A DNA stretch of 64,000 bases from Ascidia mentula (taxonomy: Eukaryota; Chordata; Ascidiacea; Phlebobranchia; Ascidiidae): the NCBI GenBank assembly GCA_947561715.1, contig OX387200.1, forward strand, positions 5,892,501 to 5,956,500, read 5' to 3'. How positions within the stretch are numbered: the first letter of the stretch is position 1; each line of letters starts with the position of its first letter. Positions 10,991 to 22,132 of this stretch are shown here, piece after piece. Made by a program: the position numbers and the translations under genes. A model generated the notes under the pieces. The model made no database searches, was not told where the DNA came from, and worked only from the letters and a program-made list of their open reading frames with translations.

Positions 10991-12712
10991 TCAACTTCGT
11001 GTTGTTGAAACAGCGGCATTATTACTGCACTTGCATATTCTGTTCCAAATCGATATTAAAGTTTTGCGAAACAACGGGTCGTGAACGCTGTAAACAAGAA
11101 CGTTGAACAATCTGAAACATTAATATTTATAACTTTTTTTGTTTGTAACCAAGTCTATACAAGTGCTTTATACCCTTACCCATTAGAAATCGACAAGAAG
11201 TAAGTGATAAAGTAGGACAGAGAGACTTTCTCACAAGGAATCAAACCCAAAACGGAACACACAATTTGAACAAAAAACGGAACTGCAAAAAATTTTCTTA
11301 AATAAGTTTTTAATTGCTACAGCTGTTCGCACGATACCTTTACCTATGCACAAAGTCGATCCAAGCAATATGAACGAGGTCATTTTAATTAAATGCAACT
11401 CCTGGTCTAGACTTTGAACTCTTGCAGAGTTTCTCAAATAGAGTGATTTTCGTTTTTGTTTCCATGCCATGTGAGCTGTCCAACAGGTGACTGTCATCTG
11501 CAAAACGTTTGAACACGGTGTTCTATCACAGAATAAACTTTATATATGTCGAAATGTGCATTCATCGAATTCTTAACATAAATTTTCTGCCATACAGATC
11601 AGATAACGTACAGGTTTTCTTGGCATATGTGCTTACCACGACAACATATGGACACATTGAAAAAAGCACACATAAGGAAATGTTTATCGGGCTGAAGGTT
11701 GGTGATAGGGTTGGCGATGACAACGCTGGAAAAAATTGAAACGCCATTCCATACATTTGCCACTCGTAATTTCGGTAAACAAGCACTGAAAAAAAAAGAA
11801 TATAAACATTTTTGAGTCTCTTTAAATTCCTGAAAATAAGTAACACACTAGTGAATTGAAAGATATGCAATAAAACTCACTTGGCCATGTTGAAAAAACG
11901 ACGGATACGACCCAAAGCACACACAAGTGAATAAGCACGGTTTGAACACATGTCCTCTTGTACCTGAAGGGGAACTTAATGGCCGCAAATCTCTGAACAC
12001 TCATATACAACAAGTGATTAGCAGAAAGTGCGTATGCAGAAAAGAATATAATGCCTCCTATTGCTGCTTCCGCAGTGCCAACGGAACGCTCTTGAATTTT
12101 ACGCATTTCGGCAACAGATTTATGCAAAAAGATGATACCATACCTGAAGCTTACCAACAGAACATTACAACCTACACAAAAATGCTACCGATAAAATAGT
12201 TACCCATGTAAGTTAAATGCAACTTGCCATTCATGACGTCACATATGGCCAAAGAAGCTTTTACGTAATCTAGTTTTCTTCTTTCTCGTGTTTTCGTGTA
12301 AAAAACCGAGACCACAACCAATACATTGGAGAGGATCACTGCTACACCCAGAAATGCAAGACAGGAAAGCAAAACTACTGCAGAAGAAGTGCTGAAAAAC
12401 AAATAAGACATGTTTTGGCAACTTTTTATGCTATAATTTTTTTGGTGTAGTTAAAATGCTGGACATTTTGTCTGCCTCTGAACTTGACCGAATATACCCG
12501 TGTTACAAATTGTAGTATGAGTTTCTGTATGGCATAATAAGTTTATTAACCAACATCCAAATTAACCACGAACAAAAGTAACGTCACATGTTTACTTACC
12601 TGCAATGCTGACAATCCAATAACGCTGTGTGGCAGCAATCGGTTAAAGCTGCAGACGAACAAAAAGCAGGCACAGCGCAGTTTATATAAAGACTGTAATT
12701 TGTTTCATTCAT
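10991..12712 (-). CDS. Rhodopsin-like GPCR, orphan (GPCR3)
   Basis: complement(join(10991..11111, 11180..11282, 11344..11497, 11637..11785, 11881..12171, 12228..12391, 12600..12712)), 364 aa. It has the same seven-exon plan as GPCR1. The N-terminus MNETNYSLYINCAVPAFC carries an N-glycosylation sequon and ends CQHC. TM1 includes VAVILSNVLVV, TM2 SLAICD, TM3 ends SVQRF, and TM7 has NVLVY. The last exon is longer (121 nt), adding the tail ICKCSNNAAVSTTRS with two Cys that could be lipidated. The donor after exon 2 reads ATG-GCAAGT, a GC-AG intron, where the paralogues have GT. All other junctions are GT-AG and phases are conserved. It is transcribed in the same direction as GPCR2 and GPCR4. The ligand is unknown. 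Confidence 0.85.
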
Positions 12713-13666
12713 TGTTTTATTGTCCTACAGCAGTATGTATTTTAACAAAAATTCATACGAAATACGAACTACAGTTTCTCTCTAAAGTTCTAATACATGT
12801 TATACTTATTGTAGTCTTTAACATCTGCCCTCCAATGCTGGTCGCACGCGCCTACTACCCTATTTAAAGGTCCATTGTATAATGATTGCTTTCGAAATAC
12901 GGTTTTCATTCTGTTTACAGAACAATCAAATTAGGAAATTAAATCGATCACTCTCGAGATATTTTCGATAGAAGGTATGCTAAAAATTTATTTCCTGTAC
13001 AACCCGGGCTATAGCCTTGGAAAACATATTCAACACATTAATTCGCACAAAAACTGCACATATGTGTTTACATTTTGCAGCTACAGTCTTTTCTTGGGAC
13101 AGTTATGTATTTCTACAAATAATTTTTATGATGTCTATTTATATTCAGCTTATGGTGAGTAAAATACACAAAGTTTTGCACAGAAAATACAATTACTGCA
13201 TAAAAGTGATATCATTTTCAAGCCACCATGTATGAACAGAAAGTGTTTGTTGTTGTGCAATGTTTTATATGTTCATTTACAGATTTTGCTAACTGGTAAT
13301 TAAATATCACTGTTAAAAGTACGGTACGATTTTTTCAAATCAATATCTTAAAACTGAATACTTTGCAACGTCATTAGAAAATTGTACAATCTCCATGTCG
13401 GTTGAAATTAGGTAAAAAAGCATAGACGACCTCACAAGTTAAATACGCCTTGCCGTTGAAAGTTTACTCCTTGTATTGATTTGTTATTTGCAACAAACAA
13501 ATACGTCCCATCAGAATAAATTTTGGTGAATATTTTTGCTGGCATCTTTAGAGAATTAATTTGTACGTGTCATAATTGATGCGGAAGGTAACTGCACGTT
13601 TCTGTAAGTTCTTTAATGCCTTTTCAGCTAAAAAAAAACTACTTTTAAATGGAAGTTGCCTTTTCT
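12713..13666. other. Intergenic, no gene recognised
   Basis: AT-rich spacer between GPCR3 exon 1 and the GPCR4 3' end. Nothing supported as coding, and no clear repeat. Confidence 0.4.
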
Positions 13667-15677
13667 TCACACACAGGTTTTGTTCCAAATTGACATCACA
13701 GCCCTGCGGAACACTGGGTCGTACACGCTGTACACCACGACGTTTATCAACCTGCAAAAGTACTTTTATCGTTAACAGTTTTTCTGTCACAAATATCGCA
13801 TAAAAATAGCTTGTTGTCCTGAAACCATGTCCTTACCCATTAGAAATTGATGAGGTGTAAGTAATGAAATAGGACAGAGATATTTTTTCGCATGGAATCA
13901 AGTTAAACCACGTGCACACAAGTTGGGCAAAAAACGGAACTGCAAAAATACATACTGTTACAAACAACAGTTTTATTTCATCTTATAATCCTTACTTATA
14001 CACAAAGTTGAGCCAAGCAAAATGAACGAAGTCATTTTAATCATTTGCAATTCCCTGTCCAAATTTTGAGCTTTTGTGGGGTTACTTAAACGAATAGATT
14101 TCTGTCTCTGCCTCCATGCAATTTGGGCTGACCAGAAGGTAAGCGTCGTCTACAAAATGTTTTCATAAGTTTAGATTGCATATTAGGCCCATGACATTTT
14201 TGTAATGCCGGCAATAAACAAAGCTCCATATATTTTTCGGATAGTTAGGCCACACGTATTTCACTCCATATATTTCATATTAATGTTAACATTATCACTA
14301 GATATCGTTTTAACTTTCTTAACATGTTTTGCCCCCGAGCAGTAATATTAACTTTAGTTTGTTTACAACAAGCCTTTTCAAACTTTTACCAACTTTATCT
14401 GCTGCAAGAATACACATATCTAAATAAAATATGTGTTGTACTATTTAACAAACCGAAACAGGTATTATACTAGATCACTACAAGACCATTGCCAGACCAA
14501 AAAGTTTCATGAAACTAGAGAATCGTTTTATATTCTTGAGTTAAGTCGTTTCACCAAAATCATGTTCATATTCAGCAATATTAAACAGCTGGCGACCATG
14601 CTATGCGTTGCATATTTTGCTTACCACAACAACATACGGAAACACGCAGAAAAGCATCGATGAAAATAAAAGTAGAGGGCGGGAGTGTGATAAGAATGTA
14701 GCTGACGATAACGGCGGATAAAACTGAAACGCCATTCCATATATTTGCCACTCAAAGTTTCGGAATACATACACTGAAACGTAGAATTATTTTTTAATGT
14801 ATGAAGACAGTACGTGGTTAATAAACATGTGGTTATGTTGTAAGGAAACACAAAACACTCAAGTCGTGATTTACCTGGCCACATTGAGAAAACGACGGAC
14901 GCGACCCAAAGCACACACAAGTGCACAACCACTGTTCGAACAGACGTCCTCTTATATCTGAAAGGGAACTTGATGGCCGCGAATCTCTGAACACTCATAT
15001 ACAACAAGTGATAAACTGAAAGAGTGTATGCAGAAAAACAAACTACGCCTCCTATTGTCGATTCCGCGGTGCCCACTGAGCGCTGTTCAATTTTATGCAT
15101 CTCAGCAAAAGATTTTTGTATAAAGATTATTCCATACCTGAAGCTTACCAACAACACATCGCAGCCTGTACAAAAACAATGTTGCTTTATTTGTATTTTT
15201 GCTCCAGACTAGACCCCAACTTACCGTTTATGACGTCACACAGGGCCAAGGAAGCTTTTACGTAATCTAGTTTTCTTCTTTCTCGTGTTTTCGTGTAATA
15301 AACCGACACCACAACCAACACATTGGAGAGGATCACTGCTACACCCAGAAATGCAAGACAGGAAAGCAAAACTACCGCTGCAGAAGTGCTGAAACATGTG
15401 GTAATTGTGTCTCGACTCGTTATGGACAGTGGTGATATTTGTCTGCCGTACAACTAGGCCGAGAACGAAATAAACGCGGTTTCTATGCCATCCAAATCCA
15501 GTGACGATTTTTGATAAAATATGTAAATGTCAACTGAAAGCAAAGAGAACAAAGGCTTACTTACCTACAATGCTGGCAATCCAATAACACTGTGTGGTAG
15601 CAATCGTTTAAAGCTGCTGATGAACAAAACACAGGCACAGCGCAGTTTATATAAAGGCTGTGATTAGTTCGATTCAT
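13667..15677 (-). CDS. Rhodopsin-like GPCR, orphan (GPCR4)
   Basis: complement(join(13667..13751, 13837..13939, 13996..14149, 14625..14773, 14875..15165, 15225..15388, 15565..15677)), 352 aa, all GT-AG. Exon lengths equal those of GPCR1. The N-terminus MNRTNHSLYINCAVPVFC has a sequon (NRT) and ends CQHC. TM2 is SLALCDVINGCDVLLVSFRY; TM3 ends SVQRF; the loop after TM5 is WRQRQKSIRLSN; TM7 has NVVVY; the tail ends WNKTCV. Exon 5 ends ATA-A rather than ATA-G, so the residue at the exon 5/6 joint is Ile, not Val. TM5 is the most diverged part (FLSHSRPLLLFSSMLFCVFP), a hint of a different ligand preference. Intron 4 is long (475 nt) for the family. Confidence 0.85.
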
Positions 15678-16305
15678 TTTTTCCTTTGTTCTGCTGAAGA
15701 CATAAGTTTAGACAAATAGAAGATTCTGTATATTCGAAATCTTGTTAAAATCTTTAAATGGCTATATTAAATTTTATGACGATTCTTCGGTATTTGTTTA
15801 AAAAACAACTGTTTTTCCAAAATTATCTAACTGCCATGCCGATTTTTTGCCGCAGATATGCGCACTGCTGTGTTTAAAACGCCACGTAAAGATGACATCA
15901 AATTTTCTATGAAACAGGTTTGCTTCTGCAAACAATCCAATCAATTTTATTGGAATTTAATCGATGCCTCCTATAGCAATTGGTTTGTGACAATAAGGAA
16001 TATAAATTCTATTACGTTGTCTAATAGCGCAGGTGGTGGCTTCGGTAAACAAACTCAGTAAATACATCACAAACTTACCACGGCACCCATCTTTTCATTA
16101 TATCTTTACGTCATTTCTCTTCAACGATACAATTCCTGATTACAGAAGAAAAAAGTGTGTCTTATCTTCTGCTTGACACGACGAAACTCGAGTTGTGAGG
16201 GTCCTGAGTAAGATGTTTCTATCCTTGCCAAGTTATTCTTAGTCCAAATCCATATAAAATAAGTTCCTTTTTTTCGAGTTTTCGTGTAGGCTGGGTCGTT
16301 ATAAG
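15678..16305. other. Intergenic between GPCR and sulfotransferase clusters
   Basis: No gene is recognised. A short open stretch from 15858 is bounded by CAG and a GTTTGC and could be an exon by chance, but it matches neither family. Confidence 0.35.
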
Positions 16306-16341
16306 CTGGTGAGTAATAATAGATGACGCAAACTTCACCAG
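16306..16341 (+). promoter_or_regulatory. Conserved palindromic upstream element of type-A sulfotransferase genes
   Basis: A 36-nt block opens CTGGTGA and closes TCACCAG, with GTAATAATAGATGACGCAAA between. It recurs at 25305, 30878 and 37370, always a few hundred bases before a type-A exon 1 or its relic and followed in all but the last copy by TATGTTTCAAAGCACG. The inner TGACG is a CRE/ATF-like half site. A regulatory role is inferred from position; the conservation may simply reflect shared descent. Confidence 0.45.
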
Positions 16342-16430
16342 CACAGTTGGTGTTAGAGTTGTAAGATTTTTGATGATTTTTGACTGAAATATGTTTCAAA
16401 GCACGAAACTGTATCTAGAAGGTTTATTAT

Positions 16431-16957
16431 TTGGGTGCAAAATACTTGCAGTTAATTAATTTAAATAGGAAAGCCAAATCTAATATGCTATTGATCATAG
16501 TTAGTAGACGTTTGGAACTCTGACTGGGTTCATCATCAGTACTAGAATGAACTGCATGTAGCAAAGCGTCAAGGTAAAAAGGGACTCAGCAGGCAGAAGG
16601 GACCACAACAACACCAAGCAACATGTTGGAGGCGAGTCACGTGACAGCAGCATCGACAGCACAGCAGCGACGTCACCATTGCGATGTGTCAGGCTGCAGT
16701 GCGGACCTAAATGTTAAACAGGTATAGGGGTTTGAAGGTGCCATCTACGTTCTGTGATGGTTTGTAGTACTCGATGTATAGTGTTTCGAAACTTAGCAAT
16801 TTAGATTTGATGTTGCAATTGTGTAGAACTTTTGGCGAATTAAACCGGACCAACATGTTAATTTTACGTGACTCGCCTGCGGCATGTTGCGTGGTGTTTT
16901 TGTGTTCTCTTCTGCCTGCTATAATCAATAGCATATTAGCTTTAGCTTTCCTATTTA
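16431..16957 (-). mobile_element. Penelope-like retroelement remnant with 12-bp TSD
   Basis: AAGGTTTATTAT occurs at 16419-16430 and 16958-16969 as a target-site duplication. Inside, long inverted arms are seen (AAATAGGAAAGC near the left, its complement near the right; AGCAGGCAGAAG / CTTCTGCCTGCT further in). The TAGACGTTTGGAACTCTGAC...TTCATCATCAG motif is typical of Penelope-like ends. The minus strand holds a short coding relic (ETLYIEYYKPSQN) resembling the C-terminus of such elements. It is strongly truncated and broken, and inserted upstream of the A1 sulfotransferase. Confidence 0.6.
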
Positions 16958-17194
16958 AAGGTTTATTATGATTTACGTTACATTTTCATCTAAACAACTT
17001 CTTTGGCGCGTGATTTTAAAGGTTTGGACAGGATTGCAGACCAAGTTGATGAAAAAATTGAAATGTAATGAAAAACTGCGTTATAAAGTGTGATACTGTT
17101 CTGAAAGTTACAAAAGAAAACTTAGTGAGAATCTTTTTTTGAAACAGATAATATCATAGTCCACACTTTGTGCAGTGGGTTTATTACTGTTGAA

Positions 17195-20100
17195 ATGTTA
17201 GTATCAAAGAAAAACTTAAATCTTGCGCTAGCGAGTGTTCTTTTTACATTCGCAACAGTTTACCTGACGTATTCTCACTTTGAAAGTCATGAACAGGTTT
17301 GTATTTTAAGTATTTTGTATAACCTTGGGATGGCAAAAAAGATTATTTGCCGAGTCCGGTAGCCAATAGATTTCTTGAAATTGCGAAACGAAAACACGAG
17401 GAAAAATACATTTCGATCTCCTAACTATATTAAGATACAATGGAGACCACATAAGCCAGCGTCACTCGTACCCAAAGTGATATGGCAAACTGACAACAAG
17501 AACACGCGACAAGCTAAGAAATGCAACAAACCTATAACCAACGTGGTGTATGTCAAGACCCACAAGACTGCCAGCACAACACTAAGAATGTTGCTGGAAA
17601 AGTTTTGGAAAAAACAGATAAATAAAACGAAGGTAGGTTGAACAATGGTGTCGTCAAACGTCAAAAATTCAAAATTCTCGTTTTTGAAGAATGCAACTAA
17701 AGGTGTGCCTACGCCGTTCGTCGGTGGTTACCCTGGCAAATTCCGTTGTGATTTCAAGTATCCCAAAGACGCAATTGCTTCGTTTCGACACACGAGGTTT
17801 GATCCAGTGGAGATGAGGAAATGTTTCGATTCTCGAACAAGGTGCGCCATTTAGGGGAGACCTGGGGTCGCTCGGACGGTTTTGGGAAAATTGCTCATAT
17901 TTTTTTTTAAATTATGAACCACATTCTTAAATTTTGTTTTGTTGTAACCAGTAAAGCATTGCTCAAAAAACAAAAGGTTTTTCGTTCGTTTCAGCTCACT
18001 AAAAATAAGTTTTCATAAAACCCATAAAAGTCATTTCATGAAAGTGTTGTCTTCTCGCGATTTCTTGCCATGATGTCCGAAGTATCCCCGACAACGTGAG
18101 GACATAGAAATTATCAAAATATGGCCGTAATTTTTAAAGGTTACACAAAATCATCATTGGCCTACCCAAGAATACATATTTTAATATGCAATCAACCCAA
18201 AATTACTACATTTTGAATAACTGTGACTGATATATAGCCTTACACATACAAATTGAAAAATTTGGTTTCACTGATAAATTGTCTTTTTCGATTATAATTT
18301 TCTAAGCAGACATGATTTAATTCCAAAGTTCCTGTTAACATTTGATGGAGACATGAAGCTTTTGTAAAAGTGTCTTAACAATATCTAATTGTGACGTAAA
18401 ATACCTGGTCCGAGGTATCCCCATGTCCGAGGTATCCCCGGCCTCCCCTAACATATCTTTCCAATGCACATTCTCTGCATACGTAATTAAGAACCTAAAC
18501 CTACAAAATATAAATGCACAATCACCAGTACTACGCCCTGAAATTGTCATTCCCACATGCAAGGTCATTGGGAAAAAAACAATAATGCTAATTGACAATC
18601 TACAATGCATTGTTATACGAGTATTTCGTCACAAACTATCGGTCTGTGTGAAATTATGTCAGGCGAAGACACATTGCATAAAACATAAGAAAATTGAGCA
18701 TGGAAAATTAAAAGTTTTTGCATGTACATTGGGAATGTTAAATTGCTTGAAACAAAATCTTTCTGATTGAGATCTGGTAGTTTGTTACAGTTGAAATGTC
18801 CATTTCGCATATAATCATCCTCAGCTCCTTTAAGTATGAACCACAGAAAGGTTTAGTAAATGATGCATTTAAATGAGCTTTCTGTGTTTTCTTATTCGCA
18901 GATACTGCGGAATGCTTATGTATGCGAAATCGACTTTTCTTCATAGTTGTAAATAACGCTGAGTGCTTAAGATTAAGATTATAATCTCCTAATTATATGG
19001 AAGAGAAACAACAAAGTAAACCTGAGTTCTTTTCTCAAAGGTACATTTCAATAGTCCGGGAGCCGTGGGCCCAGTTTCAATCAGCTTACAATTATTACCG
19101 AAAGGAAATGGTATATAAACGCAGCTGTGTCGGAATGCCGATCACCTATGTAGCTAATGGCCAGCAACTGGACGTCAACAGTTTTGTTTTGAAATGTGCT
19201 GAACTCCTAAACGACTCAATTCCGTGGTATTTCAGGTGATGAAAACAGCTGCATTAAATTTACTTCAGTTTTCACTTCATTTTCGTCTTTAAAAAAAAAG
19301 TCGGTGGAAGATTATTTTGCTACCTGTGTTAACGTTTATTTAATAAATTTGGAAAAACTCCTATGTATTTTTTAGATTTCGAAACTATCAAGCTCACGAC
19401 CTTGGCATGGACCCAATGTTAACTGACAAAAATGAAATAAAAAAACAAATTCAGAAGATTGATAGAAATATGGATTTAGTCCTTGTTATGGAATATTTGG
19501 ACGAATCTCTAGTTTTGCTTAAGGTAAAAATCCATGAAACTATTAACTAGTTGCAAAAACAGTTTGACACACAATAACAAATGCTTAATTTGTGATAAAA
19601 AAGCAGTATTACATACATGCTTTAACTGTATGATATGTTTCAAGCTCTTGATAATAATAGCATTGATTTCAAAGTAGTCTGCTACAATGCACTTTTCTAC
19701 CTTAGCAACTTCTGTGCATGGATTGGAAGCATCTCGTAATAGAGGATACATTTCTTAAGAATAGCAGCAAATATGAGTTGTTGCACAGAACAGCATTTGT
19801 GAAGATAAGTAACATCGTAAGTTAATTAAACATTGGTTTCGCGTCAGAAATAATATAAACTTAAAATTGTTGTTTCAATAAATGTAGATTCCGTCTAAAA
19901 TGTGCGATCTTTCATAATTGGTAAAACGCCGATATATTTATCAATTACTGTATTTACAAATATAAACTTCGCCACCTGATGATGAAACAAACTAAGATTC
20001 CGTCAGCGAATATACAGCCTGTCTGTACCCGGACATTGGGTTTTGGATTTTGCTCTTTTACGTTTGAAAATAAAATACACTTGATAATTTTTATTGACTC

Positions 20101-20396
20101 ATTTAGAATTTAACTTGGAATACAAAACAACGCATTTATTGCAGGATATATTGTTACACGATCATTTCAATCAAACCCTCTGGAGAAAGGTGGACGAATA
20201 CGGACGGGAGAAGTTTTCCAACGATCTCAATGAATTTCGAGCTTTACGAAGAAAACGAAAGCGCGATATAAAGGAACCTGTGAACGATGAAAACGAGCCT
20301 GAAAAACTAAATCCTGACAGCGAATGGAGTAAAGAATTGTTTGAATATATGAAAGCGAATTCTGGAGATTGCTATTTGCCACCGATGAGAAAATAA
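17195..20396 (+). CDS. Galactose 3-O-sulfotransferase-like (type A, A1)
   Basis: join(17195..17296, 17435..17632, 17690..17841, 19041..19235, 19376..19523, 19706..19816, 20145..20396), 385 aa. A predicted Golgi type II membrane enzyme that transfers sulfate from PAPS to galactose. A short cytosolic start (MLVSKKN) is followed by a signal anchor at about 8-26. The 5'-phosphosulfate loop is KTHKTASTT (75-83). The FRHTRFDPVEMRKCF block precedes the 3'-phosphate site YISIVREPWAQFQS (R...S spacing as in the Gal3ST family), then HDLGMDPM and a basic C-terminal region. Exon phases agree with all type-B copies. Exon 6 diverges most (QLLCMDWKHLVI, then unlike the others). The stop codon overlaps an AATAAA (20392-20397). 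An in-frame ATG at 17168 is possible. The exon 2 acceptor (TTAAG) is weak and least certain. The acceptor sugar is unknown. Confidence 0.8.
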
Positions 20397-20689
20397 AGGC
20401 GTTTACTTTAAATCAAAATATTTAGATTTACCTTCTCGCGTGTGACGCAATTGCCATTACGCCGCTACAACTGTTAGTTTATCCCACAAACCGTTGACCT
20501 CAGATTAGTCGTTTTTGAGCTCATTTGCCGAGCAAGGCAAGTTTGCTCGTTAGGTGATTTTAAAATGCTTGTTGGCAAATCTCTGCAAAACATGGGTGTA
20601 AAAATCATCCAACATGTTAATGCGGGTATGGTATAATTTTAAAACGCAAGATAGGCAAAAACGCACCTCCTTTTGGAAACGTTTCAAAT

Positions 20690-20985
20690 CTTGGGCGTTT
20701 GGTCAGCAAAGTCGTCTGATAGTCACACCAGCTCCACTGATGAGACCTTATAGGCAGGGCTGGGATTCAAATTTTTTGTCAGCCGGTTCTATCACAAAAG
20801 TCATATTTTTCAGCGGGTTCTAAGATGCAAAAATCCATTGACAGTAAACAGTAATGCTAACCGGTTCGCTGATCTCATAAAATTTCGTGAGACGGTTCTA
20901 TAGAAACGATACGAACCGGCTGAATCCCACCACTGCTTATAGGTCGAAACAGTGGCCATCTGTATGCAATTTAAACAGTTTCAAA
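20690..20985. mobile_element. Foldback MITE copy, interrupted by a hAT-like MITE
   Basis: The left part GCGTTTGGTCAGCAAAGTCG, ATAGTCACACCAGCTC and the right part GGTCGAAACAGTGGCCATCT, GTATGCA match one arm of the element at 56674-57081. The match is split cleanly by the 181-bp insert at 20755-20935. Only one arm is present. Confidence 0.7.
20755..20935. mobile_element. hAT-like MITE, 181 bp, 8-bp TSD
   Basis: The element starts CAGGGCTGGGATTCA and ends TGAATCCCACCACTG, imperfect terminal inverted repeats. An exact 8-bp direct repeat, CTTATAGG, lies at 20747-20754 and 20936-20943. Internal CCGGTTC/GAACCGG words also pair. The 8-bp TSD and CAG-like termini fit the hAT superfamily. It is non-autonomous, with no coding capacity. 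Confidence 0.85.
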
Positions 20986-22132
20986 TCTTTCATTGCAATT
21001 AATTGCAATATTTATTTTCGATTTTACTTGATGAATATTGCTGTGTTACACTTTTACAATTCTGCAAATGCACAACCACCCAAAGAAGGAAATATTGGGA
21101 GTCAACATACTTGCTTGTGTAACATAAAAGAGTGTCAAAGAAGAACTGACAATTTCGAGAGCCTTACACTACATGATTATTGTTAACGTTTATTGATTGT
21201 TGTAGCTTTGCTGATAGCGTTGCTGATCCCAGTATCTATACAATCACTACCCAATCACTGTATACCGGAAAAGCCCTGTCGGCAATAGACAATCATGTCA
21301 AACAATAGGAGAACTACTGCATGGTAGGGCGCACTAATCACACCCTGTGTGTAACTCTGTTTGTGTATTTATTCAAGGATTAATGATTTACGAGAACGTA
21401 GTAGGTTGTAACAGCATGGCAACAAAGTAATTCTTGAGAAAAATCGCTAGAATTTGTTGCTATATGCTAGGATTATCTTATGCGAATATAACCTCATAGC
21501 GGCAAAACCGCCAATAGTGCACAGCCTTTGGACTTTATTGTCCAAGTTAGATTTATATCTGTGGAATCATTGCAACAACAAATAATGTTAGGTTGTTTAT
21601 AGTAAATAGTCCCTTGGAAGTTTTAGATCAGCATTACTGCGGCTCAATTTTGCACGTCAAGAAAACGTTTCAGTCGTCTGGGGGTACAAATATACCTGAT
21701 AGCATGGATACACTTTTATTGTAGGGAAAACGTACTTTCTTTTGAAGAACTATTAATGGGCTTGTAACTATCGCTCTTGGTCAATCATCAGAAGCACCAA
21801 AGTAGACAAATCAATTCTACGACAGCAGCGTTTTCAAGATCCAGGTGAACCAATATAGCAAGTTGATTCTAAGAATAAATAAACGCCTCATTTTAAGTTT
21901 CTGTTTAACCCCCCTAACATGCTGAAGGTGTTTTTTTTGTTAAAAATTGTCATAAACTGCATGGAATAGAAACTAGTGGAATGTTAAAGATCTAGCGGTA
22001 TTTCAACTACAGTGGACGAGCATAAAGTTTTTTTCCGAAACAAATTACACTTTCGGCGTGATAGGACGGAATACTAAGGGTGGAATACTAAACAAAATCT
22101 TCATATTCTACATGTTATTTGTTACAGTCGAG
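20986..22132. other. Intergenic, 5' flank of B1
   Basis: No gene is seen. Parts of 21240-21460 (AATCATGTCAAACAATAG, AATTCTTGAG) are shared with the flanks of the other type-B genes (near 26870, 32490, 38880), marking the ancestral 5' flank of the duplicated unit. Confidence 0.5.

Noticed and set aside
16121-16399. Minus-strand 92-codon frame upstream of A1
   Set aside because: It overlaps the conserved upstream element, has no similarity within the window and has low-complexity composition.
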